A stretch of 64,000 bases of DNA from Mucilaginibacter rubeus (GCF_003286415.2 NZ_CP043450.1:992001-1056000), one strand, 5' to 3'. Positions 53,301-61,753 are shown, counted from the stretch's first letter. Numbers and translations are program-made. Notes: generated by a model not told the origin, from the letters alone.

Positions 53301-54797
53301 ATGAAGAATGCAAAAAATATGTCGTCCAATTCTTGGGATGGAGTTTTTGCGTTCCTGCAACAGCCATTATTTATTATCGGGGTTATATGCGTGTTGCAAT
53401 TATGCATTACACTGCTGAGCAATGGTTTTGTGTTGTCCTTCGATGAATCAATCTGGCATTATATCGGCAGGAATTGGCTGCGTCATGGCATGGTTCCTTA
53501 CACGGGAGGGATCGATAATAAATCACCATTGATTTTCCTGGTTTATGGTGTCTCTGATCTGCTGTTTGGGCCTAATTATTGGTTCCCCAGGCTTATTGGT
53601 ACCTTTTGCGAAATGACCGGCTTGTATTTTGTATTTAAAATAGCCGATACCGTTTCCGGGCGGTTTGCCGGTGTCCTGTCTATCCCTATTTATGGCCTTT
53701 CGTTGTTATGGCATGCTACGGGCGGTAAATATGTCGATTTTACAGAAACGTTTGAAGTGATGTTTTTGATCATCGCCGTGTATCGCAGCTTGTCGGCTAC
53801 TGACTTTAAAGGTTGGTTTGTTGCCGGGCTTTGGGCCGGCATCGCGCTTGATTTTCGGATAACAGCAGCTTTCGGTATACTGGCTATTCTTTTGGCCGGG
53901 CTGCAGCAAAAACGTTCGGTTGGTCATCAATTGGGATTGATTGCCGGTGTAATAACCGCTGTAATTATGCTATTGATTTTTTGCCTGTTTACTGGAATCA
54001 AAATAAGCGAGTTTTGGACATACGGCTTTGCAGATAATTTTGGTGCAGGCAGTGCTACGGCGCACACACTGGCTTACAAGCTGGAGAACTTTTTGGAGAA
54101 ATTTGTTTACTCGCCCATAGCCATTTTATACCCGTTTTTAATAGCTTATGTTTTTCTAAAACGCAAGGCCGATTTGCTGATCTGGTGGTGGGCCCTGTCC
54201 TTTGCGGCAGTTAGCCTCGTTGGCATATTTGATGTTGTGCATTTAAAAGATGTATTGCCTGCTTTAGCCCTCAGCAATGCTATCGCTATATCGCAATTAT
54301 CGCAGCGATATGGTATCAGGCTCTACTTAGTTGTTATACTATTGTTTGTGATCCTTTTTCCATCCTTGTCGGAACCAGTACAAAATATCCGGATACTGAC
54401 TGGTCAAACAACAGTTAAACCGGTTTATGGTCAGGAGCCTTATATTAATCCAGGCGAGGGCGATCGTAAACTGCTTGCAGCCTGGGTAAAGCAACATACA
54501 AAAGCTACTGATCTGGTATTAGTGCATAGCTATGGAACTCAAATACAATGTTATTCTGAACGGTTGTCTCCTTCGGCGTATTTTTCAATCAACCGAACGC
54601 CGCTGGCAAAAAAACGCTTCTATGAGGATTTAAATAAGAATAAACCAGAACTGATCCTGATCCCTATGTTTGCCGAATACCAACAGCTTGTTGACGCCGA
54701 TCAGCGGCAGTTTGTGGCTAAGCTTGTTCAGCAGCGTTATTTTCTTGATACAACTATTTATAACTATAAAATATATAGGCTAAATCGAAAGCAATAA
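53301..54797 (+). CDS. Polytopic membrane protein, GT-C glycosyltransferase-like
   Basis: A 498-aa protein with about ten membrane segments in the first 370 residues and a soluble C-terminal domain of about 120 residues. The first loop has LSFDESIWHYIGRNWLRHGMVPYTG, with an Asp-Glu pair as in the catalytic loop of ArnT/PMT-like GT-C transferases that use polyprenyl-phosphate sugars. The acceptor is unknown, and no polysaccharide gene cluster is near. The alternative ATG at residue 7 is possible. Confidence 0.75.
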   Translation: MKNAKNMSSNSWDGVFAFLQQPLFIIGVICVLQLCITLLSNGFVLSFDESIWHYIGRNWLRHGMVPYTGGIDNKSPLIFLVYGVSDLLFGPNYWFPRLIGTFCEMTGLYFVFKIADTVSGRFAGVLSIPIYGLSLLWHATGGKYVDFTETFEVMFLIIAVYRSLSATDFKGWFVAGLWAGIALDFRITAAFGILAILLAGLQQKRSVGHQLGLIAGVITAVIMLLIFCLFTGIKISEFWTYGFADNFGAGSATAHTLAYKLENFLEKFVYSPIAILYPFLIAYVFLKRKADLLIWWWALSFAAVSLVGIFDVVHLKDVLPALALSNAIAISQLSQRYGIRLYLVVILLFVILFPSLSEPVQNIRILTGQTTVKPVYGQEPYINPGEGDRKLLAAWVKQHTKATDLVLVHSYGTQIQCYSERLSPSAYFSINRTPLAKKRFYEDLNKNKPELILIPMFAEYQQLVDADQRQFVAKLVQQRYFLDTTIYNYKIYRLNRKQ

Positions 54798-54800
54798 TAA

Positions 54801-55313
54801 CTAAGCTGCAGTTTGTTTTTTCTTCAGTTTTGAAAAGAAATCGGTAATAGTACCAAGAACCGCGCATGGCGAATTGGCCGGGCAGCTATTAACCACCGGA
54901 ACATAAAAAATCCTTCTGTTGCCGGGTTGCCCGTCGGGGCTGATCTCTACAACATAAGTTTCTTCACTAATATCGCCGCAGTTGCAGTCCTGCTTTTTAA
55001 TGTTTTCGAAATTTTTTGCGGTCAGCTTGCTCATGAAACTGGTCATGGCAGCATCGGCTATGTATTTACCGTTTTCGGGAGATAAGAGTTTGCCTATTTG
55101 AACATGCGGTACTTTTTTAAAGTAATAGCATTTAGTAGCCAAAAGTGCTATGGCTTTAACCTTATGGTCTTTTTTATGGTGCGGATTATACCGGAAAATC
55201 ACAACCAACTTTGAATTTATGTTTGATGGAGACTGGTTGCCGGCCTGGGCAAAAGCATCCCCTGCGCTTATGATAAGCAATGCTGTCGATACTATTTTTA
55301 TAAATATTGACAT
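54801..55313 (-). CDS. Exported protein of unknown function
   Basis: A 170-aa product with a signal peptide (MSIFIKIVSTALLIISAGDAF, cleavage near residue 23). The mature part has a conserved-looking LVVIFRYNPHHKKDHKVKA, a CNCGDISEETYVVEI stretch with two Cys, and another Cys pair (SCPANSPCA) near the C terminus, which could form disulfides. It ends with a Lys-rich tail. No family recognised. It is convergent with the GT-C-like gene and has a tiny ORF upstream. Confidence 0.7.
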   Translation of the reverse strand: MSIFIKIVSTALLIISAGDAFAQAGNQSPSNINSKLVVIFRYNPHHKKDHKVKAIALLATKCYYFKKVPHVQIGKLLSPENGKYIADAAMTSFMSKLTAKNFENIKKQDCNCGDISEETYVVEISPDGQPGNRRIFYVPVVNSCPANSPCAVLGTITDFFSKLKKKQTAA

Positions 55314-55356
55314 GGGTTTAATTGGGGTTTGCGAGTGGATGCTTGTTGTGCGCTTT

Positions 55357-55443
55357 TTATACTAATAAACCTTCATTGGCTTGACCTGCATGTCCGTTAT
55401 GCGTTGTGCCAGGCGACGGAAGGGTGGGGCCGTTGTAAGGCAT
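55357..55443 (-). CDS. Candidate 28-aa Gly/Pro/Asn-rich peptide gene
   Basis: An ATG ORF below the usual cut-off encodes MPYNGPTLPSPGTTHNGHAG followed by QANEGLLV and TAA. The composition is strongly biased and unlike random AT-rich intergenic DNA. It lies 43 bases upstream of the exported 170-aa protein on the same strand and could be in its transcript. In-frame codons continue for a few residues upstream without a better start. It could be a small protein, a leader peptide or a gene remnant. Confidence 0.35.
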   Translation of the reverse strand: MPYNGPTLPSPGTTHNGHAGQANEGLLV

Positions 55444-55568
55444 GTTCAATAATTGGTTGGAATAAAATTAAGGATTTGTTGGGTGAATGACAATCTTGAT
55501 TGTAAATTGGGGTGAATCCCCCTTTGAATAGGTGAATGATACTTTTACAAGAAAAATGACTTACGATA

Positions 55569-56063
55569 ATGCCAGGGCAAAAACTGACTAAAGAAGAGAA
55601 AATAATCGAATTAAATAAGTTTCGCGATCTGGTCCTTGCAACAATAGATTATCTTTTAGCGGATTCTTCAACTACAGTCAAAACCGAAAGCTTTGACTCT
55701 AATGAATATTTCGATTGGTTGAAAGGCCAGGCCATTGAGCATCATAATCATGGTAGACTCACGAGGCTAAAACAATGGTTTAGGGACTTGACTGAACCAA
55801 TCATAGAAGGTCGTAATTTAAACTTCAATGGATATCTATATAATAAAACAGGTTACAAGGTTAATGTTTTTGATAACTATTTTAAACGAGTGGAAGCGAT
55901 AATTGAGAGAGGGAAGGTTACAACCAATAATCAGTTCTACGATATTGGCCTTATGATTAACCAATTATGTAATGAGCAATCAATGAACAAAGAAAAGATT
56001 CAAATCTTGAATGATCTCTTAAGTGCATATGAGTCAGGAAACCCAACGAAAAATGCTACTTAA
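55569..56063 (+). CDS. Hypothetical protein, AT-rich gene
   Basis: A 164-aa soluble protein without signal peptide or membrane segment, rich in Asn, Lys and Ile, and predicted mostly alpha-helical (KEEKIIELNKFRDLVLATIDYLL at the start). The gene is AT-richer than its neighbours and uses codons less typical of them, which suggests recent transfer. Nothing in the sequence identifies a family. A repeat-rich stretch follows before purL. Confidence 0.7.
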   Translation: MPGQKLTKEEKIIELNKFRDLVLATIDYLLADSSTTVKTESFDSNEYFDWLKGQAIEHHNHGRLTRLKQWFRDLTEPIIEGRNLNFNGYLYNKTGYKVNVFDNYFKRVEAIIERGKVTTNNQFYDIGLMINQLCNEQSMNKEKIQILNDLLSAYESGNPTKNAT

Positions 56064-56199
56064 TAAGAAATCAATGCAATGTCATCATTACTTAGATTTG
56101 TAATCTTGCGAATCTATCGCTTACTGAACGTTCACTCAACATACGGAACACGTGCAACACGCTTGTGCCAGCAAAAGGAAAGGTGTAGCGGCCCCTCAA

Positions 56200-56232
56200 A
56201 AACTTACGAAGTTTCCGAAACTTCGTAAGTTT
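56200..56232. terminator. Perfect 15-bp-arm hairpin upstream of purL
   Basis: AAACTTACGAAGTTT, then CCG, then AAACTTCGTAAGTTT. It may end the AT-rich gene, although the usual T run is short. A CTTTCGCC/CTTTAACC low-complexity string follows at about 56257-56292, similar to 13296-13326. Confidence 0.6.
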
Positions 56233-56287
56233 GCCTTGTTCATGCCCTCTGCGCCAACCTTTCGCCTTTAACCTTTTACCTTTCGCC

Positions 56288-56318
56288 TTTAATTTTCGAG
56301 GCTTTTTTCATACTTTTG
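56288..56318 (+). promoter_or_regulatory. Promoter of purL
   Basis: TTTA (56288-56291), a 19-base spacer and a perfect -7 box TACTTTTG (56311-56318), 29 bases before the TTG start. Confidence 0.55.
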
Positions 56319-56347
56319 CGCATCCTTTCAAATAAAACAATATTACA

Positions 56348-58570
56348 TTGGAGCACCAGGAATTAACCACCGTTGAAACCGCTAAAGATCTGGGCCTTTT
56401 ACCCGAAGAATTTGCACGTATAAATGAAATATTAGGGCGTGTGCCCAACTTTACCGAGCTTTCTATTTTTTCGGTAATGTGGAGCGAGCACTGCTCATAC
56501 AAAAATTCAATTACATGGCTTAAAACTTTGCCAAAGGATAGTCCGCGGATGCTGGCTAAAGCAGGTGAAGAAAATGCCGGTCTTGTTGACCTTGGCGATG
56601 GCATTGGCTGCGCCTTCAAAATCGAATCGCACAATCACCCTTCGGCACTTGAACCATATCAGGGGGCTGCCACAGGTGTGGGCGGTATTAACCGCGATAT
56701 ATTTACCATGGGCGCAAGGCCTATCGCGCAGCTTAACTCCCTGCGTTTTGGCGACCTAAGCCTCGACAAAACCAAATGGTTAGTTAAAGGTGTGGTTAAA
56801 GGCATCAGCCACTATGGTAACGCTTTCGGGATCCCAACTGTTGGCGGCGAATTATTTTTTGACGATTGCTATAATGTTAACCCGCTGGTTAACGCTATGT
56901 CGGCCGGTATTGTTAAGGCCGGCGAAACCGTTTCTGCTACATCATATGGTGTGGGCAACCCGGTTTATATAGTTGGTTCGGCTACAGGTAAAGATGGTAT
57001 CCACGGTGCCGCTTTTGCTTCTAAAGATATTACCGAAGATTCGGTGAACGACCTTCCTGCCGTACAGGTAGGCGACCCTTTCCAGGAAAAACTTTTACTG
57101 GAAGCTACCCTTGAGGTTATTAAAACCGGCGCCGTTGTTGGTATGCAGGATATGGGCGCTGCCGGTATCATCTGTTCAAACTCAGAAATGAGCGCCAAAG
57201 GTGAGCACGGTATGCGTATCGACCTGGATAAAGTGCCAACCCGCCAGGACAATATGAAACCTTACGAGATCCTGCTTTCTGAATCACAGGAGCGTATGCT
57301 GATCGTGGTTCATAAAGGTCGCGAAAAAGAGGTTGAAGATATTTTTGATAAATGGGACTTAAACTGCGCCATTATTGGTGAAGTTACCGATACCCAGCGT
57401 TTAGAGTACTTTATGCACGGCGAAAAGGTTGCCGACGTACCTGCCGATGACCTGGTGTTAGGTGGTGGTGCCCCGGTTTACCAACGCGAATACCGCGAGC
57501 CTGCTTACTTTGCCGAAAACCAGAAATTTAACATCGACGATGTTGCCGAGCCTGCAAACCTCGTTGAGGTTGCCGAGCATTTGGTTGGTCACCCTAATAT
57601 CGCTTCAAAACGTTGGGTAACCGACCAGTACGATAGCATGGTAGGTGTGCAAACTATGACTGCCAATCGCTCATGTGATGCTGCCGTTGTTGCCGTTAAA
57701 GACACCGACAAAGCCATTGTATTAACTACCGACTGTAACTCGCGCTACGTATATGCTGACCCTTACAAAGGTACTGCCATTGCTGTTGCCGAAGCTGCAC
57801 GTAACATTACCTGCGCCGGTGGCGAGCCTGTGGCCATTACCAATTGCTTAAACTTTGGTAACCCTTACATTCCTGAAGTTTACTGGCAGTTTGTAAGCGC
57901 TATTAAAGGTATGGGCGATGCTTGCCGTAAGTTTGAAACTCCTGTTACCGGTGGTAACGTAAGTTTCTATAACCAGTCTGCAGATGGTGGCTCGGTATTC
58001 CCTACGCCAACTATTGGTATGCTGGGTGTAATGGACAACGTTGATAATATTATGACTGCCGACTTTAAACAACCGGGCGACATGATCTATCTGATTGGCG
58101 AATCGGTTAATGATATCGCGTCATCACAATACCTTGCTTCATGGCATAAAATAACCAAAGCGCCTGCTCCGCATTTCGATATCGATAAAGAATACGATAT
58201 GCAGCAAACTGTTAAGGAACTGATCAAACACAAAGTAGTTGAATCGGCTCATGACGTTGCTGATGGTGGTTTATACATCGCGTTGTTAGAGTCATCAATG
58301 CCTAACGGTCTTGGTTTCGAGATCGCTTCTGACGATAGTATCCGTAAAGATGCTTTCTTATTCGGCGAAGCACAAGGCAGGGTAGTAGTGAGTGTTGCCC
58401 CTGAAGAGCAGGAGCGTTTTGTTGAGGTAATGGCTACCAGCGAGGTTGAATTTACCCTGTTGGGTACCGTAACCAATGGCGCTTTAACTGTTGATGAAGA
58501 AGCCTTTGGTCATGTTACCGATCTGAAAATGGTTCACGCAAACATTCTTCACGGTATTTTAGGCGAATAA
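56348..58570 (+). CDS. purL: Phosphoribosylformylglycinamidine synthase, small-type PurL
   Basis: PurL makes FGAM from FGAR, glutamine and ATP in purine synthesis. The 740-aa protein is the short PurL that needs separate PurQ and PurS. IFSVMWSEHCSYKNS is the diagnostic N-terminal block, GIGCAFKIESHNHPSALEPYQGAATGVGG the ATP-binding part. It starts at a TTG (56348), because no ATG precedes the conserved N terminus. Its stop overlaps the ATG of the next gene by one base. Confidence 0.95.
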   Translation: MEHQELTTVETAKDLGLLPEEFARINEILGRVPNFTELSIFSVMWSEHCSYKNSITWLKTLPKDSPRMLAKAGEENAGLVDLGDGIGCAFKIESHNHPSALEPYQGAATGVGGINRDIFTMGARPIAQLNSLRFGDLSLDKTKWLVKGVVKGISHYGNAFGIPTVGGELFFDDCYNVNPLVNAMSAGIVKAGETVSATSYGVGNPVYIVGSATGKDGIHGAAFASKDITEDSVNDLPAVQVGDPFQEKLLLEATLEVIKTGAVVGMQDMGAAGIICSNSEMSAKGEHGMRIDLDKVPTRQDNMKPYEILLSESQERMLIVVHKGREKEVEDIFDKWDLNCAIIGEVTDTQRLEYFMHGEKVADVPADDLVLGGGAPVYQREYREPAYFAENQKFNIDDVAEPANLVEVAEHLVGHPNIASKRWVTDQYDSMVGVQTMTANRSCDAAVVAVKDTDKAIVLTTDCNSRYVYADPYKGTAIAVAEAARNITCAGGEPVAITNCLNFGNPYIPEVYWQFVSAIKGMGDACRKFETPVTGGNVSFYNQSADGGSVFPTPTIGMLGVMDNVDNIMTADFKQPGDMIYLIGESVNDIASSQYLASWHKITKAPAPHFDIDKEYDMQQTVKELIKHKVVESAHDVADGGLYIALLESSMPNGLGFEIASDDSIRKDAFLFGEAQGRVVVSVAPEEQERFVEVMATSEVEFTLLGTVTNGALTVDEEAFGHVTDLKMVHANILHGILGE

Positions 58571-58959
58571 TGTTAAAACTTAACCGGGTACATCATATAG
58601 CTATCATCTGTTCGGATTACGCAAAATCTAAACAGTTTTATACCGAAGTACTCGGCTTAAAAATAGTTCGCGAGGTTTATCGTGAACAACGACAATCATA
58701 CAAGCTTGATCTGGAAGTGGGCAACCTCTACCAGATCGAGCTTTTCTCTTTTCCCGATCCGCCTGCACGTCCGTCGCGTCCCGAAGCGGCAGGTCTGCGT
58801 CATTTAGCTTTCGAAGTTGATGATTTGGATGAGGCCGTAGCACATATTTCATCTTTTGGTGTAGATGTGGAGCCTATTCGTGTAGATGAGTTCACCGGGA
58901 AGCGTTTCACTTTTTTTGCAGATCCGGACGGTTTGCCGTTGGAATTGTATGAGATTTAA
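58570..58959 (+). CDS. VOC family protein (glyoxalase/lactoylglutathione lyase-like)
   Basis: A 129-aa two-module VOC (beta-alpha-beta-beta-beta) protein. HHIAIICSDYAKSKQFYTEVLGL supplies the first metal ligand region, LRHLAFEVDDLDEAVAHI the second, and PDGLPLELYEI closes the fold with a Glu ligand. The type resembles SMU1112c/YaeR-like proteins rather than true GloA. It is translationally coupled to purL by a TAATG overlap, an unusual partnership with no obvious purine role. Confidence 0.9.
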   Translation: MLKLNRVHHIAIICSDYAKSKQFYTEVLGLKIVREVYREQRQSYKLDLEVGNLYQIELFSFPDPPARPSRPEAAGLRHLAFEVDDLDEAVAHISSFGVDVEPIRVDEFTGKRFTFFADPDGLPLELYEI

Positions 58960-59013
58960 TTTCGCCCCCCTCACGGACAAGTCTGCTTCGTTTTAAATAG
59001 CTTTTATAGGTAT

Positions 59014-59676
59014 TAACAATCATTGGCCCGCTCAATTGCCGCGGGGTGGCTTTGTTCTTTTGTCTTGATACAAAAGAACCAAAAAATCAAGTCAGCAGAT
59101 AGGCTTCTTTGCCGCACCGGCCAACCCACATGCCTTTGCTTGGCCTTTGCCCTGCAAACTGAGTAGAACCACGGGCTGCAATTATTTTGCCCCGCTTCGC
59201 CCACACGTTTCCGGCCCTCTGCAAAAACTTGCTATGCCCCTGCAGCCGCACAGCCCACTATTGTTCTACCCGCTTTCACCCTAAGCTTAACTGCTGACGA
59301 AGAGGGGAAAGAGGTAAGACTGTAAGAGTCAGGAAACAAGATGACAAGAGTCAGGAAACAAGATTGTGAGAATCAAGACAGCAAGAGTCGGAAGTAAAAT
59401 AGTTGAATAGAGAAGAAAGCAACTTAAAACCATGTCATTGCGAGGCACGAAGCAATCGCACGGAAGCATAGCCGCTCTGTATAGCTACGAGATTGCTTCG
59501 TGCCTCACAATGACATGTTATTAAAAAAGGAAAAGCGCGTCGGCCTGACAGAAAAGCGGGCCAGGGAGTATGGCCTGTGGGGAGAAGCTTTTTTCTGTCT
59601 TGGGTTTTTGGTTACTTTTGGGCCAAGCCAAAAGTAACAGCCATCCCGCGGCGAATGAGCGTGCCGATGCTTGTTA
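59014..59676. mobile_element. 663-bp non-coding element with 78-bp imperfect terminal inverted repeats
   Basis: The left arm 59014-59091 and right arm 59599-59676 are inverted relatives over their whole length (for example CCGCGGGGTGGCT against the reverse complement of AGCCATCCCGCGG). Each arm contains its own perfect hairpin: GTTCTTTTG/CAAAAGAAC on the left and GTTACTTTTG/CAAAAGTAAC on the right, so the stems changed in a compensated way. No plausible protein is encoded inside. A CATTGCGAGG copy (R8) and AAGAGTCAGG/AGAATCAAG strings lie within it. It may be a non-autonomous element or a conserved structured locus. No clear target duplication is visible. Confidence 0.6.
59432..59516. repeat. 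CATTGCGAGG palindromic repeat, copy R8
   Basis: ATGTCATTGCGAGGCACGAA against the right end TTCGTGCCTCACAATGACAT (one mismatch). The inner arms are imperfect. It lies inside the 663-bp element, so it is probably a later insertion. Confidence 0.88.
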
Positions 59677-59744
59677 TTTAGTAGAATTATATTTATATCC
59701 TTATCAACGGGAAGTTTTTAATCCTAAACAATAACTTCGCCCTC

Positions 59745-60449
59745 ATGTTTCGTTTTAAACAATTCAGCGTTGACCAAACCGGCTGTGCCATGAAAATAAA
59801 TACCGATGGAGTATTACTTGGTGCCATGGCCGGCGAAAGCCAGCCGTTAAGTGTACTTGATATTGGTAGCGGAACAGGCGTAATAGCCCTGATGCTGGCT
59901 CAGCGCTTCACAGATGCCGTTATTGATGCAGTTGAGATTGATGAGCAGGCTGCAACGACAGCAAAAGGTAATTTCAGCAAATCGCCTTTTGACAGCAGGC
60001 TAACACTTTACGCAAACGGGTTTGAGCAATTTTTTAAAGATTATCCCGAAAAGAGATATGACCTAATTATATCAAATCCCCCGTTTTATATCAAATCCCT
60101 GCAATCACCGGGAATTAAAACAAATTTGGCCAAGCATGCTGCAGATGGCTTTTTTGAAAAGCTGATATCGATAGTAGCAATGCACCTCGCCGAGCAGGGA
60201 ACCAGCTGGTTGATATTACCCGTGGATACCGCTGATTTGGTTAAGAACCTGGCGGTGCATCACAAGCTGCATCTGCAAAAAATAATTACTGTACACTCCT
60301 TTAAAGATGATGCCGCACATCGGGAAATACTTGCTTTCGGGAAAAACGATGTGCATGTGATAACTAATAAGTTTGTTATTTACGATGAACCAAAAGTATA
60401 CACGGAAACATACCAGGAGGTGCTGAAAGATTTCCTGACGATATTTTAA
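59745..60449 (+). CDS. trmN6: tRNA1(Val) (adenine-37-N6)-methyltransferase (TrmN6/YfiC)
   Basis: A 234-aa class I SAM-dependent methyltransferase. FRFKQFSVDQTGCAMKINTDGVLLGA is the typical YfiC start; DIGSGTGVIALMLAQR is the SAM site; the NPPFY of LIISNPPFYIKSL marks an N6-adenine methyltransferase. E. coli YfiC methylates A37 of tRNA1-Val. It runs in the same direction as the phosphoesterase, 42 bases upstream of it. Confidence 0.93.
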   Translation: MFRFKQFSVDQTGCAMKINTDGVLLGAMAGESQPLSVLDIGSGTGVIALMLAQRFTDAVIDAVEIDEQAATTAKGNFSKSPFDSRLTLYANGFEQFFKDYPEKRYDLIISNPPFYIKSLQSPGIKTNLAKHAADGFFEKLISIVAMHLAEQGTSWLILPVDTADLVKNLAVHHKLHLQKIITVHSFKDDAAHREILAFGKNDVHVITNKFVIYDEPKVYTETYQEVLKDFLTIF

Positions 60450-60491
60450 TCTCCGGCATAGTTCTCACCTCTTACAGCTATCTTTAACCCC

Positions 60492-60983
60492 ATGACCCGA
60501 ATAGGCCTTATTTCCGATACCCACAGTTACCTCGACGATGCCGTTTTTAAACACTTTGAAAATTGCGACGAGATCTGGCACGCGGGTGATTTCGGTACCA
60601 TCGAACTGGCAGATAAACTGGCAGCCTTTAAGCCCTTAAGAGGTGTTTACGGTAATATTGATGATAAGGATGTAAGAATAGTTTATCCCGAGCATTTGCG
60701 CTTTAAATGCGAAGAAGTGGAGGTATGGATGACCCACATTGGTGGCTACCCCGGTAGATACAGCCAGAATATCAAAGCCGAAATTTATAGCAATCCGCCA
60801 AAACTGTTTATCACCGGGCATTCGCATATCTTAAAAGTGATGTTCGATAAAAAGATCAATTGCCTGCACATGAACCCCGGTGCGGCCGGCAAGCAAGGCT
60901 GGCATAAAGTACGTACCCTGTTAAGGTTTAATATCGATGGTGATAAAATCCAGGACCTGCAGATTATAGAACTTGCAGGATAG
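60492..60983 (+). CDS. YfcE-type metallophosphoesterase
   Basis: A 163-aa calcineurin-like phosphoesterase. IGLISDTHSYLDD has the first metal ligands D and H, WHAGDFGT the bridging Asp, VYGNIDDKDVR the Asn, and ITGHSHI the two His. The short size without a cap fits YfcE/MJ0936-like enzymes with phosphodiesterase activity on model substrates; the natural substrate is not known. A CATTTCGA repeat follows its stop. Confidence 0.93.
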   Translation: MTRIGLISDTHSYLDDAVFKHFENCDEIWHAGDFGTIELADKLAAFKPLRGVYGNIDDKDVRIVYPEHLRFKCEEVEVWMTHIGGYPGRYSQNIKAEIYSNPPKLFITGHSHILKVMFDKKINCLHMNPGAAGKQGWHKVRTLLRFNIDGDKIQDLQIIELAG

Positions 60984-60997
60984 AAAAAATACAAAAA

Positions 60998-61150
60998 ATG
61001 TCATTTCGATAGAGCCGGATGGATTTGAGTACTGGGGCGAAAGAGAAATCTTATACGCTTTGTAATGCAACAATGAATGGCTTAAAGCAGGGCGTATAGG
61101 ATTTCTCCTCACAGCTACCGCGCATTTCTCATTCTGTTCGTCGATGACAT
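60998..61150. repeat. CATTTCGA-family palindromic repeat, copy 2
   Basis: ATGTCATTTCGA opens and TCGATGACAT closes the element. Inside, AGAAATCTTATACGC pairs with GCGTATAGGATTTCT. Compared with copy 1 (CTTCTAC/GTAGAAG), the stem has changed to CTTATAC/GTATAGG, keeping pairing with one G-U. It again separates convergent genes. Confidence 0.82.
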
Positions 61151-61180
61151 TAGGGCTATGTAAGTAAATTTGTGATTAGA

Positions 61181-61651
61181 TTACATCATTCCAGCCCTGG
61201 CATTCTCAGCCTCAAAAACAGAGTCGATAAGCAGGGGAGGACGTTTACCTGCTGCTACTGCCAGTTGATCACAGCGCTCATTTTCCGGGTGACCGTTATG
61301 GCCGCGCACCCAGGTAAATTTAATTTTATGAATTTTGCTTATCTCTAAATAGCGCATCCACAGGTCTTTGTTTTTTTTACCCACAAAGCCTTTTGCTACC
61401 CAGCCGTTAACCCAGCGTTTTTCGATAGCATCAATCACATATTTAGAGTCGGAAAAGATCATGACATCCTGGTTGGGGGCTTTCAACGCCTCCAGTCCTT
61501 TGATAACTGCCAACAGTTCCATTCGGTTGTTGGTAGTTTTACGAAACCCTTCAGATAGCTCTTTGTAATGCTGTCCCGAACGCAATATCACACCATAACC
61601 ACCCGGTCCCGGATTACCACTTGAAGCCCCGTCTGTAAAAATTTCGATCAT
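61181..61651 (-). CDS. rnhA: Ribonuclease HI
   Basis: RNase HI degrades RNA in RNA-DNA hybrids. The 156-aa protein has the whole set: EIFTDGASSGNPGPGGYGVI (first Asp), NNRMELLAVIKGLEAL (Glu), IFSDSKYVI (second Asp) and ENERCDQLA (fourth Asp), with the His in RGHNGHPEN. The length and order are normal. It lies 85 bases downstream of copA in the same direction, separated by a G/C-rich hairpin repeat. Confidence 0.97.
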   Translation of the reverse strand: MIEIFTDGASSGNPGPGGYGVILRSGQHYKELSEGFRKTTNNRMELLAVIKGLEALKAPNQDVMIFSDSKYVIDAIEKRWVNGWVAKGFVGKKNKDLWMRYLEISKIHKIKFTWVRGHNGHPENERCDQLAVAAGKRPPLLIDSVFEAENARAGMM

Positions 61652-61668
61652 GACGCAAATATAGTAAA

Positions 61669-61753
61669 GCCCCCTAACCCCCTAAAGGGGGAACAATAAA
61701 TAGTTTTGTTAAGCAAACAGGAAGAGAACTCCCCCTTTAGGGGGCCGGGGGGC
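61669..61753. repeat. CCCCTAAAGGGG hairpin repeat overlapping the end of copA
   Basis: CCCCCTAACCCCCTAAAGGG (left, 61669-61692) and the right arm 61730-61753 (TCCCCCTTTAGGGGGCCGG and on) are inverted, 24 bases each. The right arm contains the copA stop codon (61737-61739) and encodes its last residues PPAP. Related pieces lie at 163-265. Confidence 0.82.

Noticed and set aside
59013..59204. 63-aa minus-strand ORF in the 663-bp element
   Set aside because: Composition follows the inverted-repeat arm, and no family features are visible.
4331..59516. CRISPR array
   Set aside because: The CATTGCGAGG copies are kilobases apart, palindromic and not separated by regular spacers; no cas genes are present.
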